A DNA stretch of 32,889 nt from Lysobacterales bacterium. GTDB taxonomy: Bacteria; Pseudomonadota; Gammaproteobacteria; Xanthomonadales; Rhodanobacteraceae. Under the pieces are notes generated by a model. It was not told the origin of the DNA. It did not search any database and worked only from the letters and a program-made list of their open reading frames with translations. Of the stretch, positions 21,344 through 29,016 are shown one piece after another; position 1 is the first letter of the stretch, and each line of letters opens with the position of its first letter. Position numbers and translations under genes: made by a program. The stretch spans positions 1 through 32,889 of the forward strand of contig JAFLDX010000012.1 of assembly GCA_017302215.1 (NCBI GenBank), in the 5' to 3' direction.

Positions 21344-21859
21344 TCAGGAACGGTCCATGTACGGGTCGCCGATGCCGAGCCCGGCCAGCACGCGACGCTC
21401 GAGTGCTTCCATGCGTTCGGCGTCGGTGTCGTCGACGTGGTCGAAGCCGACCAGGTGCAGCACGCCATGCACGGTCAGGTGTGCCCAGTGGTCGCGCGGC
21501 CGCTTCCCTTGCGCGATCGCTTCCATCGCCACCACCGGGGCGCAGATCACGAGGTCGCCGATCAGGGCGGTCTTCTCGTGCGGCATCGGTTCGTACGGAA
21601 AGCTCAGGACGTTGGTCGCGTAGTCGCGCCGGCGGAACCCGCGGTTGTAGAGGCGGGCGCACTCGCCGTCGGTGACGAGGATGTTGACCTCGGCTCGCCG
21701 GCGCCTTCCGGCGCCGCGCAGGGCCGCCTCGACCCAGCGCGTGAAGCTCGCCGTCGCCGGCACACCGGCGCGTGCGGTCTCGTTGCGCACGAAGACCGTT
21801 GCGATCGGCCGTGTGACGGCGCGATGCGCAGCCTTCGAGATCGGTGCGCGCGGGGCCAT
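21344..21859 (-). CDS. ybeY: endoribonuclease YbeY (rRNA maturation factor)
   Basis: The 171-residue protein carries the YbeY metal site H-x3-H-x5-H as His131, His135 and His141 in HGVLHLVGFDH, preceded by the conserved YATNVLSFPYE block. YbeY is a zinc-dependent endoribonuclease acting in 16S rRNA 3'-end maturation and ribosome quality control. The start at 21859 gives a slightly long basic N terminus; a later start near VFVRNE is possible but has no ATG. It normally follows phoH directly. Here an exported propeller gene is inserted between them, ending 4 bp before this ATG. A corC/ybeX gene, which often follows, is absent: the next gene is the convergent kinase. Confidence 0.95.
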   Translation of the reverse strand: MAPRAPISKAAHRAVTRPIATVFVRNETARAGVPATASFTRWVEAALRGAGRRRRAEVNILVTDGECARLYNRGFRRRDYATNVLSFPYEPMPHEKTALIGDLVICAPVVAMEAIAQGKRPRDHWAHLTVHGVLHLVGFDHVDDTDAERMEALERRVLAGLGIGDPYMDRS

Positions 21860-21863
21860 CGGT

Positions 21864-22739
21864 TCAGCGTTCGAAGTCGGAGTAGAACACCGAGCCCGTG
21901 CACTGCGCCGTCGGCGCGAAGCTGACCGTGTTCGCGGTGCCCGATTCGGGCACCGCGATGTGGCCGAGCGGCCAGGCGAAGTCGATGTCGGCCGGGCTAC
22001 CGAGGTTGTTCGCCACGACCTGTGCAGGCGAGGACAGCGAGAACGGCGGGTCGAAGCGGCGCACGCAGCCGGTCGGCGAGCCGCTCGTGCCGCAGCCGCT
22101 CCACGCGGCCACGTGGATCGAACCGCGGCAGTCGAGCGTGATGCCGTCCAGGCTCGTCAGCGTGGTCTGGATCAGGTCGACCGGGGTCGGCCCGATCGAG
22201 CTCACGTCGAGGGACTGGATGCGTGCATTCGCGTTCCAGGTCGCGATGAGGACGCGCTGGTTGGCCGCGTCGTAGAAGAGGCCGTTCGGCGTGGTCACGG
22301 TCGTCGTCGTGGTGACGATCGAGGGCGAGCCGGGTGTTGTCACGTCGATGCGGTGGATCCGCTTCGCGGTGTAGTCGCTGACCCACAACGTGTTCGTTCC
22401 GTTCGACGTGATGCCGTTGAGGAACGAGGCTCCGGGTATCGCGAAATCGACGACCGGCGCAGCGGTGTCGATGTCGTAGCCCTTGAGGTGGCCGCTGTCG
22501 AGGACGTAGAGGACGCCGGCGAGGAGTTCGATGCCGTATGGCGCCGACGGCGCATCGGTGAACAACGTCAGCGTGCCGTCGGCCGCACGCGCGAGGATGT
22601 TGCCGCCGTTGACGTTGCTGATCAGGTGGCGATCGAGGCGCGGGTGGTACTCGACGCTCTCGGGTCGGTCGTAGCTCTGCGCGAAGGCCGCGGCGGAATG
22701 CGCGAGGAACAACGCGAGTGCAGGCGCGCGCGGGTTCAT
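21864..22739 (-). CDS. exported NHL/SMP-30-like beta-propeller with C-terminal VF-x3-FE tail
   Basis: The 291-residue protein begins with a signal peptide (MNPRAPALALFLAHSAAAFA, cleavage after residue 20). It is followed by repeats like those of SMP-30/gluconolactonase or NHL propellers: YGIELLAGVLYVLDSG, LNGITSNGTNTLWVSDY, PNGLFYDAANQRVLIATW and LDGITLDCRGSIHVAAW. The metal-binding residues of true lactonases cannot be confirmed by eye, so catalysis is open. Four cysteines near the C terminus may form disulfides. It ends CTGSVFYSDFER, the tail shared with five other exported proteins here. Its ATG overlaps the phoH TGA (ATGA) and its stop is 4 bp before ybeY, so it is translated from within a housekeeping operon. 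That is an unusual place for a secreted protein. Confidence 0.85.
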   Translation of the reverse strand: MNPRAPALALFLAHSAAAFAQSYDRPESVEYHPRLDRHLISNVNGGNILARAADGTLTLFTDAPSAPYGIELLAGVLYVLDSGHLKGYDIDTAAPVVDFAIPGASFLNGITSNGTNTLWVSDYTAKRIHRIDVTTPGSPSIVTTTTTVTTPNGLFYDAANQRVLIATWNANARIQSLDVSSIGPTPVDLIQTTLTSLDGITLDCRGSIHVAAWSGCGTSGSPTGCVRRFDPPFSLSSPAQVVANNLGSPADIDFAWPLGHIAVPESGTANTVSFAPTAQCTGSVFYSDFER

Positions 22740-23719
22740 GTCGACTTCTCCAGTGCATTCTCGTCGCGGGTCTCGTACGCACGCACGATCTTCTGCACGA
22801 GCGGATGGCGCACGACGTCCTTCGAGTTGAAGAACGTGAAGCTGATGCCGTCGACGTCGCGCAACACCTCGATCGCGTCACGCAGTCCGGATTTGACGTG
22901 GCGCGGCAGGTCGGTCTGGGTGATGTCGCCGGTGACCACCGCGACCGAGCCGAAGCCGATCCGGGTCAGGAACATCTTCATCTGTTCGGTCGTCGTGTTC
23001 TGCGCCTCGTCGAGGATCACGAACGAGTCGTTGAGCGTGCGCCCGCGCATGTAGGCCAGCGGCGCGATCTCGATGACGTTGCGCTCGATCAGCTTGCCGA
23101 CGCGTTCGATGCCGAGCATCTCGTAGAGCGCGTCGTAGAGCGGACGCAGGTACGGATCGACCTTCTGGGTCAGGTCCCCGGGCAGGAAGCCGAGCTTCTC
23201 GCCGGCCTCGACCGCCGGGCGCACGAGGATCACGCGCTGCACGCGGTTGTCATTGAGCGCATCGACTGCCATCGCCACGGCGAGGTAGGTCTTGCCGGTG
23301 CCGGCCGGGCCGATGCCGAAGTTGACGTCGTTCGTCGCGATCGCGTGCAGGTAGCGCACCTGGTTCGGGCCGCGTCCGCGGATCGTGCCGCGCTTGACCT
23401 TGACGCTGACCTCGTGCGCGCCTTCGGCTGCCTGGGCGGCGATCGTCTCGATGCCGGACTCCTGCAGGCGCAGGTTGAGCTGGTGGGCGTCGAGTGTCTC
23501 GGTCGCGGTCAGCAGGTACAGTTCGCGCAGCAGGCGCGCGGCGAGCTGCACCGGCTTGGCGTCGCCGACCACGCGGAACACGTTGCCGCGGTTGGCGATC
23601 TCGACGCCGAGGCGCAGCTCGATCTGGCGCAGGTGCGCGTCGAACGGGCCGACGAGGTTGGACAGGCGCTCGCCGTCGTCGGGCTCGAGCGTGAAGTCGA
23701 TGCGATTCGGTTCGGTCAT
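22736..23719 (-). CDS. ybeZ: PhoH-like ATPase (YbeZ)
   Basis: The 327-residue protein is a PhoH-family P-loop NTPase, the YbeZ type that acts with YbeY in RNA metabolism. Walker A is GPAGTGKT at 137-144, and Walker B is the VILDEAQN block. The conserved VILVRPAVEAGEKLGFLPGD and MFLTRIGFGSVAVVTGD segments are also present. An N-terminal domain of roughly 110 residues precedes the ATPase core, as in gammaproteobacterial homologs. The stop overlaps the ATG of the exported propeller gene by 4 bp, and ybeY follows that gene. A lipoprotein gene lies 43 bp upstream on the same strand, so phoH may be read from a longer transcript; a weak TACCCT (23734-23729, minus) is the only nearby -10 candidate. 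Confidence 0.95.
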   Translation of the reverse strand: MTEPNRIDFTLEPDDGERLSNLVGPFDAHLRQIELRLGVEIANRGNVFRVVGDAKPVQLAARLLRELYLLTATETLDAHQLNLRLQESGIETIAAQAAEGAHEVSVKVKRGTIRGRGPNQVRYLHAIATNDVNFGIGPAGTGKTYLAVAMAVDALNDNRVQRVILVRPAVEAGEKLGFLPGDLTQKVDPYLRPLYDALYEMLGIERVGKLIERNVIEIAPLAYMRGRTLNDSFVILDEAQNTTTEQMKMFLTRIGFGSVAVVTGDITQTDLPRHVKSGLRDAIEVLRDVDGISFTFFNSKDVVRHPLVQKIVRAYETRDENALEKST

Positions 23720-23762
23720 AGGCGCGCGAGGGTAGCGCGCGCCACCGGGGCGCGCCAGCGCG

Positions 23763-24323
23763 TCAGTCCGTGCCGGTGTAGACGAAGTGACCGTCGCTGA
23801 TCGCGACCTGGCTGCCGTCGTTCGCCGTCAGCGACCCGCTGAAGCGCGCCTCGATCAGGTCCGGATTCGTCGAGCGACGCAGCAGCTCGACCTCGAGGTC
23901 GTAGCCGAACAGGTTGCCGGCGAGGAATCGTTGCGCGTCGAGATTCGAGATCTGGGCGGCACCGGAGGCCGGCCGTTCGCTCGTCACGCGATGGCGCCCG
24001 GGCGCATCGACGCCGAGCAGGGTCAGGTTGAAGGACTGCTCGTTCGCGCTCTTTCCGCCGCGCGAGCCGGCGATGATGACGGCGCGATCGTGGCCGGTCG
24101 GATTGACCGCTCCGAACAGGTCGTGGGCGGCTCTCCATTCGACGCCATCGATGCGCATGCGCAACTGCGTGGCAGTGCGCGTCGGCGAAGCGTCGGCGAC
24201 TGTGCTCGCGGCGGGCGCGGAGACTGGCGTGCTGCGCGTGGCCGGCGTTGGTTCCGGCGCTCGCCCGCAGGCGCCCAGGACGACGACGAGGGCAAGGCCG
24301 AACAGGGCACATCGTGGCTGCAT
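23763..24323 (-). CDS. lipoprotein of unknown function
   Basis: The 186-residue protein begins MQPRCALFGLALVVVLGACG, a lipoprotein signal with lipobox L16-G17-A18-Cys19. A Pro/Thr/Ser/Ala-rich linker (about residues 22-52) follows. The globular part begins with LRMRIDGVEWRAAHDLFGAVN and later has FSGSLTANDGSQVAISDGHF. The second part resembles small bacterial proteins in which an 'IDG..W' strand begins a beta-sandwich and 'G.F.....T..........G.F' ends it, but I do not assign a family. It is probably anchored to the inner leaflet of the outer membrane: residue +2 is Gly, not Asp. It lies 47 bp after the delta-60 protein gene and 43 bp before phoH. An upstream ATG would disrupt the lipoprotein signal. 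It lacks the IF-x3-FE tail. Confidence 0.75.
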   Translation of the reverse strand: MQPRCALFGLALVVVLGACGRAPEPTPATRSTPVSAPAASTVADASPTRTATQLRMRIDGVEWRAAHDLFGAVNPTGHDRAVIIAGSRGGKSANEQSFNLTLLGVDAPGRHRVTSERPASGAAQISNLDAQRFLAGNLFGYDLEVELLRRSTNPDLIEARFSGSLTANDGSQVAISDGHFVYTGTD

Positions 24324-24370
24324 CGGGTCATGTCCATCGCGTGGTCGGGGCGGGAGAGTCATGTGCAGGC

Positions 24371-25939
24371 TCACGGTCGGCTCTGGCTCTGGATCTCGAC
24401 GGCGCGGTCGAAGCCATCGGCGAAGATGCGATCGGCCGGGAACACGCCGGCACTCACGTAGAGGCTGCCGAAGCCGAACGGGACGTTGGAAAGATCGCCG
24501 GTCACGAGGTAGCGGCCCATGCCGTCGTGGCTGATGCCGCGCAGACGGGCGTCGCCGAGGCGCGTGCCGGAAACCCCGATCGGAAGCCGGGCGATGTCGC
24601 GCAGGCTTCCGTTCACGGCATCGACGCGCAGCAGGCCACCGTCGATGCGCACGACGTTGCCCGGGTCCGGGCCCTGCATCGTGCCGGCCATCGCGAGTTC
24701 GTTGCCGTTCTTCACGAGATCGCCGATGTAGAAGCTGGCGTCCTGTTCGCAGATCGTGCCGGTTTCGCTGGAGCCTGCATGAACCACGCGCCCGTTCGAG
24801 CCGAAGCCGCCCAGATCGTTGCCGTCGTCGGTGATCGCGGCGACGCCGATGCCGTCCTTGCAGCTGCGACGCACGTTGCCGGCGATGAACAGCGTGTCGA
24901 AGGTGAAGCCGGGCAAGCCCGAGTCGATGGCGAGGCGGTAGGCAAAGTCGCCGCGGTCGGAGCCGGGCTCGTCGAACGCGATGTAGCGCGCGCCGCCGAA
25001 TCCGAACGTGCTGTCGAGCGAGCCGTTCGAGTTGATCCGCGTGGCGACGTAGTCCCAGTCGGCACCCGCGCGCTGGACCGAACCGACCACGTAGATCGGC
25101 ATGCCGTCGCCCGGGAAGTTGCGCGTCGGTCGCGCGATGTCGCCTGCGTAGATGTTGCACAGGTTGGTGCCGGCGCAGGCGGTCGAGATCGGGACCTCGA
25201 GCGGCGCGCCGCCGTTGAAGCCGGCATCGGCGGCGAGCAATCCGTTCGTGCCGAGGTTGTACTTCGCGACGACGAGGCGCGGACCGGGCGCATAGCGTTC
25301 GGCAAGGATGCTGACGGTGACCGGCTTGGCGGCGAGGTTGGTCACGGTCACGTCGAGCGCGCGGGCGTACTCCTCGGCCGAGCTCAGGATCACGCTGAGG
25401 TTCTGCTGGAACGTGCCGTCCTCGTTGAAGACGACGATGGCCGCGTCGTGGTCGGACGGCGAGGTGCTGAACGCGCGCGTGACCAGCACGTAGATCTTGC
25501 CTGCCGCGTAGGCGATGTCCTCGACGCTCTCGATGCGCGCGTCGCCACTGCCGCCGTTGGCGAGGTTCGGGTAGACCACGTAGTACTGGAAATCCCAGTA
25601 GTACGGGCTGGCAAAGCCCGACCACGGGCGGGCCCATCCCTGCGGCGTGTAGCGCACGAGGCCGATGTTCCAGAACGGCGCGATCGTGTCGTTGGCGAGA
25701 CGCACGATCCCGGCCATGACGATGTCGCCGTTCGGCAGCACGGCATGCTTGCCGCCGTAGCGCGCCGCTGCGCCACCATCGGTGCTGAACGAGTCGAGCA
25801 GGAAGCCGTCGCCGCCAGCGTAGCCCGGATCGAAGCTGTAGTCGGCGCGTGCCGGCATCGCCAGGCTCGCGATCAGGCAGAGCAGGCCCGCGAGCGCGAC
25901 GCGGGTGCGGGCCATGCATGGCGTGTCGTGTTGGATCAT
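24371..25939 (-). CDS. exported delta-60-repeat-like protein with C-terminal IF-x3-FD motif
   Basis: The 522-residue protein starts at the ATG at 25939, with AGGGAAA about 10 bp upstream. An internal MARTRVALAGLL could also begin the signal peptide, which ends in ARA at residue 32. Repeats of the 'LD.TFG.GG' kind are visible (SFDPGYAGGDGFLL near the N terminus, SLDSTFGFGGARYIAF in the middle). Neighbouring strands such as VLPNGDIVMAGIV are typical of delta-60 repeats, which form a beta-propeller. Four or five cysteines suggest disulfides. The end is RIFADGFD followed by an 11-residue polar tail (RAVEIQSQSRP), the longest extension beyond the shared tail motif. It opens a run of five minus-strand genes with short gaps and is divergent from the BNR-repeat gene. 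Confidence 0.8.
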   Translation of the reverse strand: MIQHDTPCMARTRVALAGLLCLIASLAMPARADYSFDPGYAGGDGFLLDSFSTDGGAAARYGGKHAVLPNGDIVMAGIVRLANDTIAPFWNIGLVRYTPQGWARPWSGFASPYYWDFQYYVVYPNLANGGSGDARIESVEDIAYAAGKIYVLVTRAFSTSPSDHDAAIVVFNEDGTFQQNLSVILSSAEEYARALDVTVTNLAAKPVTVSILAERYAPGPRLVVAKYNLGTNGLLAADAGFNGGAPLEVPISTACAGTNLCNIYAGDIARPTRNFPGDGMPIYVVGSVQRAGADWDYVATRINSNGSLDSTFGFGGARYIAFDEPGSDRGDFAYRLAIDSGLPGFTFDTLFIAGNVRRSCKDGIGVAAITDDGNDLGGFGSNGRVVHAGSSETGTICEQDASFYIGDLVKNGNELAMAGTMQGPDPGNVVRIDGGLLRVDAVNGSLRDIARLPIGVSGTRLGDARLRGISHDGMGRYLVTGDLSNVPFGFGSLYVSAGVFPADRIFADGFDRAVEIQSQSRP

Positions 25940-26034
25940 GGTGGCGATTTCCCTGGCGCAGCCGGAGTGGCGGCATCGTCGGACTGAAACGCGGAATCGC
26001 CCCGGATCGGTCCATGCCGGATGCGGCCGATGCC

Positions 26035-26040
26035 CTACAC
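26035..26040 (+). promoter_or_regulatory. putative -10 box for the BNR-repeat gene
   Basis: TACACT (4 of 6 to the -10 consensus) lies 28 bp before the chosen ATG at 26069, within the 129-bp divergent region. The same hexamer occurs before the membrane-protein gene at 29627. The ribosome binding site is GGAGGG at 26059-26064. No strong -35 is seen. Confidence 0.3.
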
Positions 26041-26068
26041 TCGCCGCCGGGCGATCGCGGAGGGTTCG

Positions 26069-27331
26069 ATGGGACGAATCACATGTTTCGCCGTGGCGGC
26101 CCTGATCGGGATGATGTCCACGACCCCGGCGCAGGCCGGCGCCACGCTCGCGGTCGAGCCGTGGCCACTGCCGGCGACCCGCGCGCCATCGGCGCAGCCC
26201 GATCTCGCGGCCGCGCCGGACGGCCGTCTCGTGCTCGCCTGGATCGAGAAGTCGGCAGATGGCGCGCACGCGCTGCGTCTCGCGCGTTCGCAATTGCGGA
26301 CGACGGCATGGGACGCACCGCGCACGGTTGCCGCCGGTCGCGACTGGTTCGTCAACTGGGCCGACACGCCGCACGTCCTCGCGCTCGGCGACGGCTCGCT
26401 GTGGGCGCACTGGCTGCGTCGCAACGGCGCCGGCACCTACGACTACGGCATCGCCCTCGTGCGCTCGGACGATGACGGGGAAAGCTGGTCGACGCCGATC
26501 CGGGTCGAACCCGACGGGGCGAAGAACGACTACGGCTTCGTCTCGATGTGGGCGCATTCCCGCGACACGCTCGGCATCGCCTGGCTCGACAGTCGGCGGA
26601 AGCCGGCAGCGACCGGCGATGGGCATTCGGCCCGGGAGCATGACGGCCATGGCGCTGCGCGCATGATGCTGCGCGCAGCGACGTTCCCCGCCGACGGCAG
26701 GCGCACGATCGAATGGGTGCTCGACGCGTCGACCTGCGACTGCTGCACGACGGCCGTCGCCAGCACGTCACGCGGTCCGGTGCTCGTCTATCGTGGACGC
26801 AGCGACGGAGAGATCCGCGACACGCGCCTCGTGCGCTTCGAGAACGACCGCTGGACCCTGCCGCGCGACGTGCACCCAGACGGCTGGACGTTCGCCGGCT
26901 GCCCGGTCAACGGTCCTGCGATCGCCGCGCTGGGCAACGAGGTCTGGGTGGCGTGGTACACCGAGGCCGACGGCAAGCCCTCGCTGCGTCTCGCGCGGTC
27001 GCGCGATGCGGGAGACTCGTTCTCCGCGCCGCTGCATGTCGCCGAGGGCGAGGGTGTGCTCGGTCGCGCCGCGCTCGCGTTCGACGCGGACAAGGTCTGG
27101 CTGGCCTGGCTCGCCGAACGCGACGGCGGGCGCGATGGCCAGCATCTGTGGCTCGCGCGCGTCGACGCGCGCACGGCGACGATCGAGGCGAGGCAGGTCG
27201 TGGCGAGCCTCGCCGCGCGCGGCCGCGCGACCGGCTTGCCGCGCCTCGTCGCGCGTGACGGCGAAGCGCTGCTCGTGGTCACCGACATCAAGGACGGGCA
27301 GCCGCTCCTGCGCGGGTTGCGCGTGCGTTGA
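26069..27331 (+). CDS. exported BNR/sialidase-like repeat protein with Cys/His cluster
   Basis: The start at 26069 is fixed by GGAGGG 4 bp upstream and yields a clean signal peptide (MGRITCFAVAALIGMMSTTP, then AQA at 21-23). The 420-residue protein has Asp-box-like repeats (SDDDGESWSTP near 133, SRDAGDSFSAP near 328) on a sialidase-type propeller. The Arg triad of true sialidases is not evident, so I do not call it a sialidase. A striking feature is Cys223, Cys225 and Cys226 in STCDCCTT, plus Cys278 in AGCPVNGP. Just before them is a His-rich insert, GDGHSAREHDGHG (His186, 191, 194). The Cys motifs recur in a bacterial exo-sialidase-like family of unknown role, as far as I recall. Metal or heme binding is possible. 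It lacks the IF-x3-FE tail. Confidence 0.75.
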   Translation: MGRITCFAVAALIGMMSTTPAQAGATLAVEPWPLPATRAPSAQPDLAAAPDGRLVLAWIEKSADGAHALRLARSQLRTTAWDAPRTVAAGRDWFVNWADTPHVLALGDGSLWAHWLRRNGAGTYDYGIALVRSDDDGESWSTPIRVEPDGAKNDYGFVSMWAHSRDTLGIAWLDSRRKPAATGDGHSAREHDGHGAARMMLRAATFPADGRRTIEWVLDASTCDCCTTAVASTSRGPVLVYRGRSDGEIRDTRLVRFENDRWTLPRDVHPDGWTFAGCPVNGPAIAALGNEVWVAWYTEADGKPSLRLARSRDAGDSFSAPLHVAEGEGVLGRAALAFDADKVWLAWLAERDGGRDGQHLWLARVDARTATIEARQVVASLAARGRATGLPRLVARDGEALLVVTDIKDGQPLLRGLRVR

Positions 27332-27398
27332 GGCGATTCTTCGATCCACTGGAGCGGTGGTACAGCCTTTCCGTTCGCGAAGCGTGTCAGGTCGCATC

Positions 27399-28973
27399 TC
27401 AGTCGAAATCCGCCGAGAACAGGTGGTCGCCGCCGAACTCGCTCGTGTTGCCGAGGGCATCGGTGGCCGACAGCACGAGCGCGCCGCCGGACAGGGCGGC
27501 CGCGGCGAACGTGAGCGTGCGTTCGAGCCCGGCGTCCGCGGCGAGATAGGTCACGCTCGCGACCGGCGCCTCGGGCTGGCCGTTGCGACCGCGCATCACG
27601 TCGATGCGCAGCGGATAGGCCGCATTCGCCACCGCCGTGTCGACACGGAAGCCGAGCGTGCAGGTGCCCGCGGCACAGGTCAGTGCGGTCATCTCCGGCA
27701 CGTTCTGCAGGCGGTTGCCGCCGTCGTCGGCATCGCCCGGATCGTTCGGCGTTGCGCCATCGGCGTTGCTGCCGGGACTGATGTCGAGGGCGAGCGTGCG
27801 GTTGCGCAGGAAGCGGTTGCCGAGCACCGGCGCCTGCGTGCAGCCCGATACCTGCACACCGGCCGCACCGCCGTAGGCGATGAGGTTGCCTTCGCCCGCC
27901 GCGTCGCCGCCGACCGCGATGCCGCAGCGGCCGCCGCCGAAGGCGAAGATCGTCGCCTGCGGCTGGCTCGGCGAGGCCGGATTCAGGCCGTTGCCGAGTG
28001 CGAGCGTCTCGCTCGCATCGGTGCCGAACACGTTGCCGACGATGCGCACGGCCTGCGGGTTGGGCATGCCGGCCGGAACCTGCGAATTGACGTAGATCGC
28101 GCCGAACCGGTTCGCGCCGAAATGGTTGCGTGCCGCGGCCGCAGTGCCGCCGATCGTGGCCGCCTGCCCGGTCGCGTTGAGGTAGATCGCATAGTCCTGG
28201 CGCGGCAGTTCGGCCGTGCCGGCGGCGTTCGTGCCGAACAGGTTGCCTTCGACGACGAGCGGATTCGGCGCGGACTGCCAGAGGCCGATGTAGAGATTCC
28301 CGGAAACGAGGTTGCGCGTTGCCGGCGCGGTGCCGCCAAGCTGCAGGGTTCCGCCGCCATGCACGACGCCGATCCAGCCGGCCAGGCCCGGGTCGAAGCC
28401 CTGCGCGCCGGTGATGTCGCTGCCGATGAAGCAGCCTTCGATGCGGTGCGGCGCGACGTTGTACAGCGACACGTTGCGGAAGAAGCGGTTGATGGCGACT
28501 CCGCGCAGGGTCAGCGTCGCGTTGCCGATGCCGTTGACGGCCTGCAGGCCATCGGTCTGCGCGCTGCGGCCCGGTCCTGCGATCTCGATCTTCAGCACGG
28601 CATTGCTGCCGCCCTGGGCCGGCGTGTTCGTGTTCGGCAGCGCGCCGGGCTGCGTGTAGCCGTCGATGGTCAGCTCGCGCGTGATGTACGGGTAAGGCGT
28701 GACCGGACTGAAGCGCCAGTGCGAAGTCGCCGGCACGTAGCCCGGATCCGACACCGGCAGTTCGAAGCGGATCGTGTGCGGGCCGGCACTGGCGTTCATC
28801 GCGACCAGCGCGCCGCGCAGCGAGCAGTTCGCGTTGGCCGGGTCGGCATCGCAGGCCTGGAACGCGGCGGCGCCGTCATCGCTGGTCGTGTCGACGAGGA
28901 AGTCGGCGCTGGAGGCAGCCGCGCTCGCCAGGAGCAGGATCACCGATGCGATGGGAGTCGATGGAACGGACAT
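27399..28973 (-). CDS. exported CSLREA-type parallel beta-helix protein with C-terminal LF-x3-FD tail
   Basis: The 524-residue protein starts at the ATG at 28973 with GGAAG 6 bp upstream. A signal peptide ends near residue 23 (SSA). Next comes a CSLREA-like domain: FLVDTTSDDG, then a Cys pair and NCSLRGALVAMNA (Cys50), where the usual CSLREA reads CSLRGA. The middle is rich in right-handed beta-helix turns with repeated N-x-F/G-x-N (GNLFGTNAAGT, GNVFGTDAS, GNLIAYGG, GNRFLRN), as in pectate-lyase-like parallel beta-helices. A C-terminal beta-domain follows and the protein ends HLFSADFD, the shared tail. It lies 43 bp after the second ECF sigma gene on the same strand, so they are probably co-transcribed. 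A surface adhesin or carbohydrate-active role is possible; no catalytic residues are assigned. Confidence 0.82.
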   Translation of the reverse strand: MSVPSTPIASVILLLASAAASSADFLVDTTSDDGAAAFQACDADPANANCSLRGALVAMNASAGPHTIRFELPVSDPGYVPATSHWRFSPVTPYPYITRELTIDGYTQPGALPNTNTPAQGGSNAVLKIEIAGPGRSAQTDGLQAVNGIGNATLTLRGVAINRFFRNVSLYNVAPHRIEGCFIGSDITGAQGFDPGLAGWIGVVHGGGTLQLGGTAPATRNLVSGNLYIGLWQSAPNPLVVEGNLFGTNAAGTAELPRQDYAIYLNATGQAATIGGTAAAARNHFGANRFGAIYVNSQVPAGMPNPQAVRIVGNVFGTDASETLALGNGLNPASPSQPQATIFAFGGGRCGIAVGGDAAGEGNLIAYGGAAGVQVSGCTQAPVLGNRFLRNRTLALDISPGSNADGATPNDPGDADDGGNRLQNVPEMTALTCAAGTCTLGFRVDTAVANAAYPLRIDVMRGRNGQPEAPVASVTYLAADAGLERTLTFAAAALSGGALVLSATDALGNTSEFGGDHLFSADFD

Positions 28974-29016
28974 GGCAGGCTTCCGTCGGCGGGCTGACGG
29001 GAAGCGGAAACGCAAT

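Noticed and set aside
18577..21468. A 963-codon minus-strand open frame opposite the kinase
   Set aside because: Shadow of the kinase gene, whose catalytic motifs are complete on the plus strand.
26069..27331. Calling the BNR-repeat protein a sialidase
   Set aside because: Asp-box repeats are present but the catalytic Arg triad and Tyr/Glu pair are not evident; the Cys motifs point to a different family.
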